Assembly: GCF_018687635.1 (NCBI RefSeq)
Contig: NZ_CP061300.1
Span: 1 to 64,000 of the forward strand
From: Polynucleobacter sp. MWH-Braz-FAM2G
GTDB taxonomy: Bacteria > Pseudomonadota > Gammaproteobacteria > Burkholderiales > Burkholderiaceae
Length of the DNA stretch: 64,000 nt
Reading direction: 5' to 3'
The notes under the pieces are model-generated. The model did not search any database. It was not told where the DNA came from and saw only the letters and a list, made by a program, of their open reading frames with translations. Made by a program: the position numbers and the translations under genes. This document shows, piece after piece, positions 32,351 through 44,474 of the stretch. Position 1 is the first letter of the stretch, and each line of letters starts with the position of its first letter.

Positions 32351-32698
32351 ATGCTGCGCGCGATTGCCAAACTAGTTTTAATATATGCAGCGCTTTCTTG
32401 TTGCATTGCTTCTGCACAAGCGAATGTGGAGGATGAAAAAACACTCGCGCTTGCAAAGCAAAATGCATGCTTAGGTTGTCATGCAATTAATAAAAAAATT
32501 GTTGGTCCTAGCTTTCAGTCGGTTGCAGAAAAATATAAAAACGAACCGAATGCACAGGCTTTTTTAAAAAATAAAATTGCTAAAGGTGGTTCGGGATCGT
32601 GGGGTGTTGTTCCCATGCCTGCTAATACAAAATTAAGTAATACAGATTTGACTGCGCTCACAAGTTGGATATTGCGTGGCGCTCCTAGCGGGAATTAA
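32351..32698 (+). CDS. Periplasmic cytochrome c (class I, c551-like)
   Basis: From ATG 32351 the product is 115 aa: a signal peptide (likely cleaved after SAQA near residue 24), haem motif CLGCH at 40-44 and axial methionine in VVPMPAN. Start codons at 32342 (GTG) and 32345 (ATG) are also in frame, but GGGTG at 32340-32344 is best spaced for 32351. It ends overlapping the GNAT gene on the other strand by 4 bp. Probably a soluble electron carrier. Confidence 0.88.
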   Translation: MLRAIAKLVLIYAALSCCIASAQANVEDEKTLALAKQNACLGCHAINKKIVGPSFQSVAEKYKNEPNAQAFLKNKIAKGGSGSWGVVPMPANTKLSNTDLTALTSWILRGAPSGN

Positions 32699-33351
32699 CG
32701 AGCTAGTCCAGGTCTTCCTAGGAACCACCACCATGCTTGATTAGAGCGCTTGAGATTTTCTTTTAGTGCGTAATCTAAATCTGCCCATTGTTCATTTGCC
32801 GCCTCTTCAACAATAGTTGCTGGGTTTGCGGGGGGCAATTTAAGGCAAGCATCGGCATCGCCATAGGCATATTCAACGGTCATTCCAGCCTTTTGTGCCA
32901 AGTGCATCATTGCCTTATTGTTTACGAGGCAGTGAACATACAGAGTTTCAATGCGTGTATTGCGCGAGTGGACGGCTGATCGCTCTAATAACGCTGTGCC
33001 TAAACCTTGGCCGCGCCCTTCTGGCAACACTGAAACGCCAAACTCGGCTGCCCTTGTGGCGCCCTTTTGCTCGGGGAGATAGGCTAAATGTGCCATTCCA
33101 ATAAGCTTCAGGTCTAAGTCGAACACGCCAAAAATGACATCCTTGTTGAAATCAAGGTGTTCCACATAGTGCCTGATGACTTCGTTGGGAGTTTGTGTGC
33201 CAAAGCGTAGGCGTCTATCTTCCTCATTTAACTGGAGTAAATGGTTCAATATTTCTGGTCTGTACCCAGCGTGCAATTCACGAACGGGTACAGCCTGCCC
33301 TGCCGTATATGGGCTGGTAGGTAAGTGACTATTCGCTAATTTATTGTGCAT
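32695..33351 (-). CDS. GNAT-family acetyltransferase
   Basis: A 218-aa protein with the acetyl-CoA motif A (VLPEGRGQGLGTALLERS) and the following conserved stretch ETLYVHCLVNNKAMMHLAQKAGM. GNAT enzymes acetylate amines; the acceptor is unknown. It converges with the cytochrome c gene and points away from the rRNA operon. Confidence 0.85.
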   Translation of the reverse strand: MHNKLANSHLPTSPYTAGQAVPVRELHAGYRPEILNHLLQLNEEDRRLRFGTQTPNEVIRHYVEHLDFNKDVIFGVFDLDLKLIGMAHLAYLPEQKGATRAAEFGVSVLPEGRGQGLGTALLERSAVHSRNTRIETLYVHCLVNNKAMMHLAQKAGMTVEYAYGDADACLKLPPANPATIVEEAANEQWADLDYALKENLKRSNQAWWWFLGRPGLAR

Positions 33352-33591
33352 AGCAATATTTTAGCAGTTTTAGAAATAAATTTCAGGGTTTTCCCTTATG
33401 TGTTGGAAATAGTCCAAATCAGGACATAAAAAGCCAATTTTTTTTGGCTATCTAGGGTCAAATTTCCAAAAAAGTTGAATTTAGTCAAAAAAGTTAAATT
33501 TTTTTAAAAATATAACCCATTGTTTTTAATGAGTTTATTTTAAAAGTAAGAAAAAACTTAGGCTTTTTTAAATAAAAGAGTACGAAAGGTG
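33352..33591. other. A+T-rich non-coding spacer upstream of the rRNA promoter
   Basis: No gene is seen. The segment has repeated A and T tracts (for example around 33466-33512) that could act as UP-element-like DNA for the rRNA promoter. A short hairpin AGCCAA/TTGGCT (33432-33449) with a T-only loop is followed by a T-run on the minus strand. Confidence 0.5.
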
Positions 33592-33620
33592 TTGACGACC
33601 CTGAAAAAGTGGGATATAGT
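33592..33620 (+). promoter_or_regulatory. Predicted rRNA operon promoter
   Basis: TTGACG (33592-33597) and TATAGT (33615-33620) with exactly 17 bp between them, each 5 of 6 to consensus, lie 209 bp before 16S. A+T-rich DNA upstream and a GC-containing discriminator (CTCACC) fit a strong growth-regulated rrn promoter. Confidence 0.75.
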
Positions 33621-33663
33621 CTCACCTCTCTGCTGAATGTTTTTTGAAATACAAAACAAATCA

Positions 33664-33673
33664 GCCCTCTTTA
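33664..33673 (+). promoter_or_regulatory. boxA-like antitermination motif in the 16S leader
   Basis: GCCCTCTTTA followed by AAAAATTA resembles the boxA (TGTTCTTTA plus A-tract) upstream of 23S at 35661. The NusB-S10 complex binds boxA to make rRNA transcription resistant to Rho. Confidence 0.5.
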
Positions 33674-33680
33674 AAAATTA

Positions 33681-33705
33681 GTCAACCGATAATTGTGGGT
33701 ACTAA
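33681..33705 (+). other. Left arm of the 16S processing stem
   Basis: This leader segment is complementary, with two or three mismatches, to 35384-35408 just after 16S (core GTCAACCGATAA with TTATCGGTTGAC). The resulting long stem enclosing 16S is the expected RNase III substrate. Confidence 0.75.
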
Positions 33706-33828
33706 GTGAAAGCATCCAGTCCTTCGGGACAGATGTAAATAAATAGTACTCATAGACAGTAAAGATTTGGTTTTTTACCAAGTCGATTTCTTGAATGAGT
33801 GCGACGATCCGCAAGGATCACAGGAATT

Positions 33829-35364
<1,536 letters not shown>

Positions 35365-35383
35365 GAGAAAAGATGCTGGATCT

Positions 35384-35408
35384 ATAGTGCCCACACTTAT
35401 CGGTTGAC
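35384..35408 (+). other. Right arm of the 16S processing stem
   Basis: Pairs with 33681-33705; see that entry. It lies between 16S and tRNA-Ile. Confidence 0.75.
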
Positions 35409-35420
35409 AATAAAAGCCAC

Positions 35421-35497
35421 GGGTCTGTAGCTCAGCTGGTTAGAGCACTGTGTTGATAACGCAGGGGTCGTAGGTTCAAGTCCTACCAGACCCACCA
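35421..35497 (+). tRNA. tRNA-Ile (anticodon GAT)
   Basis: 77 nt with encoded CCA. The acceptor GGGTCTG pairs with CAGACCC, and the anticodon loop TTGATAA reads GAT. It is in the usual 16S-23S spacer position. Confidence 0.98.
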
Positions 35498-35527
35498 ATC
35501 AGTAGTGATATGGATTTAGTGGACGTT

Positions 35528-35603
35528 GGGGGATTAGCTCAGCTGGGAGAGCACCTGCTTTGCAAGCAGGGGGTCGTCGGTTCGATCCCGTCATCCTCCA
35601 CCA
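35528..35603 (+). tRNA. tRNA-Ala (anticodon TGC)
   Basis: 76 nt with encoded CCA. The acceptor GGGGGAT pairs with ATCCTCC (one G-U pair), and the anticodon loop TTTGCAA reads TGC. It follows tRNA-Ile in the rRNA spacer. Confidence 0.98.
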
Positions 35604-35660
35604 ACTCTTAAATGTCAAAACTAAGCGATTAGTAAATTGTTTAGTTTTGCCATTTATGGC

Positions 35661-35669
35661 TGTTCTTTA
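35661..35669 (+). promoter_or_regulatory. boxA antitermination motif upstream of 23S
   Basis: TGTTCTTTA followed by AAAAATTTG matches the boxA normally found in the spacer before 23S. A further hairpin, TGTCAAACG/CGTTTGACA (35689-35720), follows. Confidence 0.75.
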
Positions 35670-35869
35670 AAAATTTGAGTAAGCAAAGTGTCAAACGTAT
35701 CTTTGAGAGTGCGTTTGACAATGTAATAAGGGTAAAGATTGAATCATCAATCAGTAATATCAAACGAGTTTTACAAAGTTCTTAACAAGTACTTACAGTT
35801 TGGATTACGGCAAACATGTCAGAAGTAGAAGTAAACCTGTAACAGGTACTAGCAATGGTGCTCGTTATA

Positions 35870-38745
<2,876 letters not shown>

Positions 38746-38814
38746 TAACCAGCACTATTGTGTTGGATGTTTGCCAGATTTAATCTGCATCCTTAATACA
38801 TGCTTACTCAAATA

Positions 38815-38838
38815 GAGTTGTTGATTTATCAGCAACTC
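38815..38838 (+). other. Hairpin in the 23S-5S spacer
   Basis: GAGTTGTTGA pairs with TCAGCAACTC (one G-U) around loop TTTA. It is probably a processing site between 23S and 5S rRNA. Confidence 0.55.
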
Positions 38839-38848
38839 AACCCTCTAC

Positions 38849-38963
38849 GCCCGGTGACCATAGCGAATTGGAACCACTCCTTCCCATCCCGAACAGGACA
38901 GTGAAACGATTCTACGCCGATGATAGTGCGGATTACCCGTGTGAAAGTAGGTAACTGCCGGGC
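38849..38963 (+). rRNA. rrf: 5S ribosomal RNA
   Basis: About 115 nt. The terminal helix pairs GCCCGG with CCGGGC. The internal CCATCCCGAACAGGACAGTG and GCCGATGATAGTG segments are typical of betaproteobacterial 5S. Ends are good to one or two bases. Confidence 0.95.
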
Positions 38964-38972
38964 ACCAAAGCG

Positions 38973-39004
38973 ACGCCCAGACCCTTTTAGGTCTGGGCGT
39001 TTTT
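38973..39004 (+). terminator. Intrinsic terminator of the rRNA operon
   Basis: A perfect 11-bp stem ACGCCCAGACC/GGTCTGGGCGT with a 6-nt loop is followed directly by TTTTT. It closes the 16S-23S-5S transcript. Confidence 0.95.
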
Positions 39005-39028
39005 ACTTGTGCAAAGCGTTTAGAGTGA

Positions 39029-39057
39029 TTGACAGAAACTCCATTTGGAGTCAGAAT
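39029..39057 (+). promoter_or_regulatory. Predicted promoter of tRNA-Tyr/Gly/Thr-tuf
   Basis: A perfect TTGACA (39029-39034), a 17-bp spacer and CAGAAT (39052-39057) end 11 bp before the tRNA-Tyr gene. It would drive the tRNA cluster and tuf copy 1. Confidence 0.65.
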
Positions 39058-39068
39058 ATTGGGTTCGC

Positions 39069-39153
39069 GGAGGGGTGTCCGAGCGGCTAAAGGAGGCAGA
39101 CTGTAAATCTGTTGGCTACGCCTACGTAGGTTCGAATCCTACCCCCTCCACCA
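39069..39153 (+). tRNA. tRNA-Tyr (anticodon GTA)
   Basis: 85 nt with a long variable arm and encoded CCA. The acceptor GGAGGGG pairs with CCCCTCC, and the anticodon loop CTGTAAA reads GTA. Confidence 0.97.
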
Positions 39154-39158
39154 GATGT

Positions 39159-39232
39159 GCGGGATTAGTTTAATGGTAAAACAGCAGATTTCCAATCTTC
39201 GGTCAAGAGTTCGATTCTCTTATCCCGCTCCA
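39159..39232 (+). tRNA. tRNA-Gly (anticodon TCC)
   Basis: 74 nt with encoded CCA. The acceptor GCGGGAT pairs with ATCCCGC, and the anticodon loop TTTCCAA reads TCC. The anticodon stem (GCAGA with TCTTC) appears to hold one C-T mismatch, slightly unusual. Confidence 0.93.
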
Positions 39233-39253
39233 GAATTTGTTGCATTAGATTTG

Positions 39254-39328
<75 letters not shown>

Positions 39329-39387
39329 TGTTTGATTTATTAATTGTGTATTTCGTGTTTGGTTTAAGAGTTAACTAAAGGCAGATT

Positions 39388-40586
39388 AAAAATGGCAAAA
39401 GAAAAGTTCGAGCGGACAAAACCGCACGTAAACGTAGGCACCATCGGTCACGTTGACCACGGTAAAACCACCTTGACAGCAGCAATCGCAACCGTGCTTT
39501 CTAAAGCATTCGGTGGCGAAGCAAAAGCATACGATCAGATCGATGCTGCTCCTGAAGAAAAAGCACGTGGTATTACGATTAATACTGCACACGTTGAGTA
39601 CGAGACTGCCAATCGTCACTACGCTCACGTGGATTGCCCAGGACATGCTGACTATGTGAAGAACATGATTACTGGTGCTGCGCAGATGGACGGCGCTATT
39701 TTGGTTTGCTCTGCTGCTGACGGCCCAATGCCACAAACTCGTGAGCACATCCTCTTGGCACGCCAAGTGGGCGTTCCTTACATCGTTGTTTTCTTAAACA
39801 AGTGCGACATGGTTGATGACGCTGAATTGCTTGAGTTAGTTGAAATGGAAGTTCGTGAACTTCTCTCTAAGTACAACTTCCCAGGCGATGACACACCGAT
39901 CATCCAAGGTTCTGCTAAGTTAGCCTTAGAAGGCGACGAAGGTAAATTGGGTAAAGAAGCCATCATGAAATTGGCTGAAGCCCTTGACTCATACATCCCA
40001 ACTCCAGAGCGTGCTGTTGACGGTGCGTTCTTGATGCCAGTAGAAGACGTGTTCTCTATCTCCGGTCGCGGTACTGTGGTGACTGGTCGTATCGAGCGCG
40101 GCATCATCAAGGTCGGTGAAGAGATTGAAATCATCGGTATCAAGCCAACCCTCAAGACCACTTGTACTGGTGTTGAAATGTTCCGCAAATTGCTCGACCA
40201 AGGTCAAGCAGGCGATAACGTTGGTATCTTGTTACGCGGTACAAAACGTGAAGAAGTTGAGCGCGGCCAAGTATTGGCAAAGCCTGGTTCTATCACTCCA
40301 CATACGCACTTTACAGCCGAGGTTTACATCTTGGGTAAAGACGAAGGTGGTCGTCATACTCCATTCTTTAACAACTATCGTCCACAGTTCTACTTCCGTA
40401 CTACGGACGTAACTGGTTCAATCGAGTTGCCAAAAGACAAAGAGATGGTGATGCCTGGTGATAACGTCACAATTACCGTCAAACTCATCGCTCCGATTGC
40501 GATGGAAGAAGGTTTACGTTTTGCGATCCGTGAAGGTGGCCGTACTGTTGGCGCCGGCGTGGTTGCAAAGATTTTGGCTTAAGAAG
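39388..40586 (+). repeat. tuf repeat, copy 1
   Basis: This segment, from four bases before the ATG to four bases after the stop codon, appears identical to 56214-57412. Proteins read in all other frames of the two copies are also the same, so synonymous sites match too. The flanks diverge at once on both sides. Recent gene conversion or strong concerted evolution is the likely cause. Confidence 0.9.
39392..40582 (+). CDS. tuf: Elongation factor Tu, copy 1
   Basis: EF-Tu carries aminoacyl-tRNA to the ribosome in its GTP form. The 396-aa product has P-loop GHVDHGKT at 19-26, DCPGH (switch II) and NKCD for guanine recognition. It is identical to copy 2 at 56218-57408. The gene is embedded between tRNA-Thr and tRNA-Trp, ahead of secE-nusG. 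Confidence 0.99.
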   Translation: MAKEKFERTKPHVNVGTIGHVDHGKTTLTAAIATVLSKAFGGEAKAYDQIDAAPEEKARGITINTAHVEYETANRHYAHVDCPGHADYVKNMITGAAQMDGAILVCSAADGPMPQTREHILLARQVGVPYIVVFLNKCDMVDDAELLELVEMEVRELLSKYNFPGDDTPIIQGSAKLALEGDEGKLGKEAIMKLAEALDSYIPTPERAVDGAFLMPVEDVFSISGRGTVVTGRIERGIIKVGEEIEIIGIKPTLKTTCTGVEMFRKLLDQGQAGDNVGILLRGTKREEVERGQVLAKPGSITPHTHFTAEVYILGKDEGGRHTPFFNNYRPQFYFRTTDVTGSIELPKDKEMVMPGDNVTITVKLIAPIAMEEGLRFAIREGGRTVGAGVVAKILA

Positions 40587-40595
40587 TTTTTATAA

Positions 40596-40671
40596 AGGGG
40601 TGTAGCTCAATTGGCAGAGCGTTGGTCTCCAAAACCAAAGGTTGGGGGTTCGATGCCCTCCGCCCCTGCCA
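40596..40671 (+). tRNA. tRNA-Trp (anticodon CCA)
   Basis: 76 nt with encoded CCA. The acceptor AGGGGTG pairs with CGCCCCT (one G-U pair), and the anticodon loop CTCCAAA reads CCA. It lies between tuf copy 1 and secE, a common betaproteobacterial order. Confidence 0.97.
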
Positions 40672-40691
40672 CGATTTGAACTGAAAGCAAA

Positions 40692-41069
40692 ATGTCTCAT
40701 CAAACAGCAAGTCATACTGAAGAAAAAAGCGGCTGGGTCTCTGGACTCGCTGCTTTAATCGTTGTTGCAGCGTTAGTTCTTTACTACACGTTGGTAGACC
40801 AATCCCTATTGGTTCGCCTTGCTGTTTTATTTGGTGGCATTGCAGCTGCTGTTTTGATTGTGGCGATTTCTCCTGATGGGCGTCGTTTTATCGCCTACGC
40901 AAAAGATTCTTGGTATGAAGTAAAAAAGGTTGTTTGGCCAACTCGTAAAGAGACTACCCAAATGACTCTAGTCGTATTTGGCTTTGTTCTGATCATGTCC
41001 TTGTTTTTGTGGATCGCAGACAAATTAATTGAATGGCTAGTTTTTTCAGTCTTTTTAGGCTGGAAGTGA
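40692..41069 (+). CDS. secE: Preprotein translocase subunit SecE
   Basis: SecE clamps the two halves of SecY in the Sec channel. The 125-aa product is the long, three-helix type, with two N-terminal membrane segments, the conserved amphipathic segment SWYEVKKVVWPTRKETTQMT and a final membrane helix. Nine bases separate it from nusG. Confidence 0.96.
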   Translation: MSHQTASHTEEKSGWVSGLAALIVVAALVLYYTLVDQSLLVRLAVLFGGIAAAVLIVAISPDGRRFIAYAKDSWYEVKKVVWPTRKETTQMTLVVFGFVLIMSLFLWIADKLIEWLVFSVFLGWK

Positions 41070-41078
41070 GTAAGAAAA

Positions 41079-41651
41079 ATGATTGATTCTGAAGTAGCCG
41101 CAAATCCTCAAGCTACCGGCAATATGCGCTGGTATGTTATTCATGCCTATTCCGGTATGGAAAAAAGTGTAAAAAAGGGTCTCGAGGAGCGCATCGCCCG
41201 TTCTGGTATGCCTGAAAAATTTGGTCGTATTTTGGTTCCATCCGAAGAGGTTGTAGAAATCAAATCCGGCACCAAATCTGTATCTGAGCGTCGTTTCTTT
41301 CCGGGATATGTCCTGATTGAAATGGAAATGACCGATGAGAGCTGGCATTTGGTGAAAAATACGCCAAAAGTGACTGGTTTTGTGGGTGGTGTTCGTAACC
41401 GCCCAAGCCCAATTTCTACAGCAGAAGTTACCAAAATAATGGATCAAATGCAGGCTGGGGTAGATAAACCTAAGCCTAAGACTCTGTTTGAGGTGGGTGA
41501 GATGGTTCGCGTTAAAGAAGGTCCGTTCACAGATTTCAATGGAAACGTTGAAGAAGTGAACTATGAGAAGTCAAGATTGCGCGTTTCTGTTACAATTTTC
41601 GGCCGCGGTACCCCAGTTGAGCTGGAGTTCGGCCAAGTAGAAAAGATGTAA
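41079..41651 (+). CDS. nusG: Transcription termination/antitermination factor NusG
   Basis: NusG binds RNA polymerase near the clamp and links it to Rho or the ribosome. The 190-aa product has an NGN domain ([31 protein letters not shown]) and a C-terminal KOW domain ([18 protein letters not shown]). Standard length and location. Confidence 0.97.
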   Translation: MIDSEVAANPQATGNMRWYVIHAYSGMEKSVKKGLEERIARSGMPEKFGRILVPSEEVVEIKSGTKSVSERRFFPGYVLIEMEMTDESWHLVKNTPKVTGFVGGVRNRPSPISTAEVTKIMDQMQAGVDKPKPKTLFEVGEMVRVKEGPFTDFNGNVEEVNYEKSRLRVSVTIFGRGTPVELEFGQVEKM

Positions 41652-41819
41652 AAACAAGGACTTAGTCCAGTTTTGCAGTGAAGTAGTAAATGTAGTTTTA
41701 GATGGTTATTTAGATTTTGTAATTAACCGAGGAGCGGAGCTAGAAAGCCAAAAACTAGCAAAGCGTTAACTCAACGGCGGTCTTTCTTAATGAGGTTAGG
41801 CGCGCTTAAAGGAGCATAC

Positions 41820-42251
41820 ATGGCAAAAAAGATTATTGGCTTTATTAAGCTGCAGATTCCTGCAGGTAAAGCAAATCCATCACCACCCGTAGGTCCAGCA
41901 TTGGGTCAACGTGGTCTTAACATTATGGAATTTTGTAAGGCGTTTAATGCTCAAACTCAGAGCATGGAGCCTGGCCTGCCTATTCCAGTCGTGATTACAG
42001 CGTTCGCTGATAAGAGCTTCACTTTCATCATGAAGACTCCTCCAGCAACCATCATGATTAAGAAAGCTGCAAAGATCGAAAAAGGATCACCACGTCCTCA
42101 TACCGATAAGGTAGGAAAAATTACTCGTGCTCAAGCGGAAGAAATCGCTAAAGCAAAAATGCCAGATTTGACAGCGGCCGATATGGATGCAGCTGTAAGA
42201 ACAATCGCTGGTAGCGCCCGTTCCATGGGCATCACTGTGGAAGGTCTCTAA
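41820..42251 (+). CDS. rplK: 50S ribosomal protein L11
   Basis: L11 forms the GTPase-associated stalk base and is required for RelA activation. The ATG at 41820 is chosen because it follows AAAGGAG and gives the standard 143 aa beginning [21 protein letters not shown]. The frame is open upstream to 41790. The spacer after nusG (41652-41819) probably holds the L11 operon leader; no convincing promoter was resolved there. Confidence 0.97.
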   Translation: MAKKIIGFIKLQIPAGKANPSPPVGPALGQRGLNIMEFCKAFNAQTQSMEPGLPIPVVITAFADKSFTFIMKTPPATIMIKKAAKIEKGSPRPHTDKVGKITRAQAEEIAKAKMPDLTAADMDAAVRTIAGSARSMGITVEGL

Positions 42252-42253
42252 TC

Positions 42254-42955
42254 ATGACTAAATTATCTAAACGCGTAAAAGCAATTCAATCTAAGGTTGA
42301 TCGCAATAAATTTTATCCATTAGACGATGCATTGAACCTCGTTAAAGAGTGTGCAACTGCCAAGTTTGATGAGTCAATTGATGTTGCAGTTCAGTTGGGT
42401 ATTGATGCTAAGAAATCTGACCAAGTTGTACGTGGCGCAGTTGTGCTCCCAGCTGGTACAGGTAAGCATGTTCGTGTTGCTGTTTTTGCACAAGGCGAGA
42501 AGGCTGAACAAGCTAAAGCTGCTGGTGCAGAAATCGTTGGCATGGAAGATCTTGCGGAACAAATTAAAGGCGGCAAAATTGATTTTGACGTTTTGATCGC
42601 ATCCCCAGACACAATGAAAATTGTTGGTACTTTAGGTCAAGTATTGGGCCCACGTGGTTTGATGCCGAATCCAAAAGTAGGGACAGTTACCCCTGACGTT
42701 GCAACTGCAGTTAAGAATGCAAAAGCTGGTCAAGTGCAATTCCGTGTGGACAAAGCCGGTATCGTTCATGCAAGCATTGGTCGTCGTTCATTCGAGCCAG
42801 CTGCATTGAAATCCAATTTACTCGCATTGCTTGAGGCTTTGAATAAAGCGAAACCTCCTGCATCGAAGGGTGTTTATTTAAAGAAGGTTGCCGTAAGCAG
42901 CACCATGGGTGCAGGCGTACGTGTTGACCAAGCATCGTTACAGGCGGCGGCTTAA
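42254..42955 (+). CDS. rplA: 50S ribosomal protein L1
   Basis: L1 forms the mobile L1 stalk and in E. coli represses the rplKA mRNA. The 233-aa product has the L1 signature region [21 protein letters not shown]. It lies 2 bp after rplK. Confidence 0.97.
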   Translation: MTKLSKRVKAIQSKVDRNKFYPLDDALNLVKECATAKFDESIDVAVQLGIDAKKSDQVVRGAVVLPAGTGKHVRVAVFAQGEKAEQAKAAGAEIVGMEDLAEQIKGGKIDFDVLIASPDTMKIVGTLGQVLGPRGLMPNPKVGTVTPDVATAVKNAKAGQVQFRVDKAGIVHASIGRRSFEPAALKSNLLALLEALNKAKPPASKGVYLKKVAVSSTMGAGVRVDQASLQAAA

Positions 42956-43191
42956 TTAGTCTGTAACAAAAAAGAACTTTGGGTCGACTCCCGCTTATTG
43001 AGTGAGAGTCGAACATCAAAGACCGTTGGTGAATTAGTTCTTCCAAAGAGTTAATTCTTAATCGTTACGAAAGTAATAGCCAGCGCAGATGGCGACCCTG
43101 AAAAGATTTTCACAAGAGTTTTTGTGAACAAATGATCAGACGCTGGTGTGTAACCCCAACTGGCAACAGTTGGTTTTTATGGAGTTAAACC
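42956..43191 (+). promoter_or_regulatory. L10 (rplJL-rpoBC) mRNA leader
   Basis: The 236-bp spacer has several nested helices: TCGACTC/GAGTCGA (42984-43012) extended by CTTTG/CAAAG; a closing stem CCAGCG/CGCTGG (43080-43085 with 43141-43146) around TTCACAA/TTGTGAA (43109-43128); and a terminator-like hairpin at 43156-43178. In E. coli an L10-L12 complex binds this leader and represses translation. The helices are read by eye; L10 binding is inferred from location. Confidence 0.6.
43156..43178 (+). terminator. Terminator-like hairpin just upstream of rplJ (candidate attenuator)
   Basis: A perfect 7-bp stem CCAACTG/CAGTTGG closed by a GCAA tetraloop is followed directly by TTTTT. It ends 13 bp before the rplJ GTG, with the GGAG ribosome binding site between them, so it could set how much transcription enters rplJ. 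Confidence 0.65.
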
Positions 43192-43833
43192 GTGCCTTTG
43201 AATGTACAAGACAAAAAAGCGATTGTTGCTGATGTCGGCGCTCAATTGGCTGGAGCCCAAACCGTCGTGCTTGCTGAATACCGCGGTATTCCAGTAGAGC
43301 AGTTGACAAAGCTACGTGCTAGTGCACGTGACCAAGGTGTATATCTTCGTGTATTGAAGAACACATTGGCGCGCCGTGCTGCACAAGGTACACAGTTTGA
43401 GCCTCTTGCTGATTCGATGGTTGGCCCCTTGATTTACGGCATTTCTGCTGATCCAATTGCTTCGGCAAAAGTATTGCAGAACTTTGCTAAGACTCAAGAT
43501 CAGCTAGTCATTAAAGCTGGCTTATATAACGGCAAGTTGTTAGATGTTGCAGGCGTAAAAGCCTTAGCAACAATTCCAAGCCGCGACGAGTTGTTATCTC
43601 AGTTGTTGGGTGTGATGTTAGCCCCAGTTTCTGCGATGGCTCGCGTATTGGGCGCAGTAGCAGCACAAAAAGCAGAAGGAGCACCAGCTGCTCCTGTTGC
43701 AGCCCCTGCAGTTGAAGCAGCAGCCCCAGCAGAAGTAGTTGCTGAAGCTGCCGCTCCGGAAGCAAGTGCTGAGCCTGCCGCCGCAGCCCCAGAAGCTGGA
43801 ACAGAAGCAAACGAAACCCCTGCCGCTGAATAA
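43192..43833 (+). CDS. rplJ: 50S ribosomal protein L10 with a long C-terminal tail
   Basis: L10 anchors the L7/L12 dimers to the ribosome. The start is GTG, after GGAG at 43181-43184. Residues 1-160 are a normal L10, ending where most L10 proteins end. Residues 161-213 form an extra tail rich in Ala, Pro and Glu of low complexity, probably disordered and acidic. Extended L10 tails occur in related Burkholderiales. Confidence 0.96.
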   Translation: MPLNVQDKKAIVADVGAQLAGAQTVVLAEYRGIPVEQLTKLRASARDQGVYLRVLKNTLARRAAQGTQFEPLADSMVGPLIYGISADPIASAKVLQNFAKTQDQLVIKAGLYNGKLLDVAGVKALATIPSRDELLSQLLGVMLAPVSAMARVLGAVAAQKAEGAPAAPVAAPAVEAAAPAEVVAEAAAPEASAEPAAAAPEAGTEANETPAAE

Positions 43834-43869
43834 GCGACAGATTAACTATTTAAGTATTAGGAGCTAAAA

Positions 43870-44247
43870 ATGGCGATTACTAAAGAAGAAATCATTGAAG
43901 CAGTAGGTAGCATGTCCGTTATGGATTTGAATGACTTGGTTAAAGCATTCGAAGAGAAGTTTGGTGTTTCAGCTGCAGCAATGGCTGTTGCTGGTCCTGC
44001 AGGTGGCGGTGATGCTGCTGGCGGTGGCGCAGAACAAACTGAATTCACAGTCAACCTTGTCGAAGCTGGCGCAAATAAAGTTTCAGTAATTAAAGCAGTT
44101 CGTGAAATTACTGGTCTTGGTTTGAAAGAGGCGAAAGATTTGGTAGACGGCGCACCGAAGCCAATCAAAGAAGGCGTTGACAAGAAAACTGCTGAAGATG
44201 CTAAGAAGAAGCTTGAAGAAGCTGGCGCTAAAGCAGAACTCAAGTAA
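43870..44247 (+). CDS. rplL: 50S ribosomal protein L7/L12
   Basis: The stalk protein that recruits translational GTPases. The 125-aa product has an N-terminal dimerisation helix pair, an Ala/Gly hinge (about 38-55, [18 protein letters not shown]) and the C-terminal domain with [13 protein letters not shown] [16 protein letters not shown]. An AGGAG ribosome binding site precedes it. Confidence 0.97.
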   Translation: MAITKEEIIEAVGSMSVMDLNDLVKAFEEKFGVSAAAMAVAGPAGGGDAAGGGAEQTEFTVNLVEAGANKVSVIKAVREITGLGLKEAKDLVDGAPKPIKEGVDKKTAEDAKKKLEEAGAKAELK

Positions 44248-44292
44248 TACAAACACTGCTGGCGCCCCTCACAAAGGGGTGTTAGCCATGTT

Positions 44293-44347
44293 GGGTTTGA
44301 CCTCTAGAGGTCAAACCCGATTTCATTTCTGATTGAAATCGGGTTTG
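44293..44347 (+). promoter_or_regulatory. Two overlapping, mutually exclusive hairpins between rplL and rpoB
   Basis: Hairpin 1 is a perfect 26-bp palindrome (44293-44318, arms GGGTTTGACCTCT/AGAGGTCAAACCC). Hairpin 2 has a perfect 14-bp stem (CAAACCCGATTTCA 44312-44325 with TGAAATCGGGTTTG 44334-44347, 8-nt loop). They share CAAACCC, so only one can form fully. No T-run follows either. The location matches the E. coli attenuator/RNase III region, so processing or switchable read-through into rpoBC is likely. Confidence 0.75.
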
Positions 44348-44474
44348 CCTTCTGATACGACTGCAGAATGCAAGTTTGGTCGGACACTAGATCGAAACGG
44401 TTTAGTGTTGTCCGCCAGTGATTGGTAGTGGCCAATCGCCAAATCTTTGTACAGTCGCTGAATTCGGAGATGAA

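Noticed and set aside
26731..33351. The mixed-strand stretch as a genomic island or mobile element.
   Set aside because: There is no integrase, transposase, direct-repeat att site at tRNA-Arg or obvious composition break; the genes are ordinary chromosomal families.
39392..39766. Long minus-strand frames inside both tuf genes (and similar ones in rpoBC, fusA and atpA).
   Set aside because: They mirror biased codon use of the highly expressed genes on the plus strand and have no ribosome binding site or recognisable protein family.
44418..44474. GTG start 19 codons upstream of rpoB.
   Set aside because: The ATG at 44475 gives the normal [15 protein letters not shown] start of RpoB.
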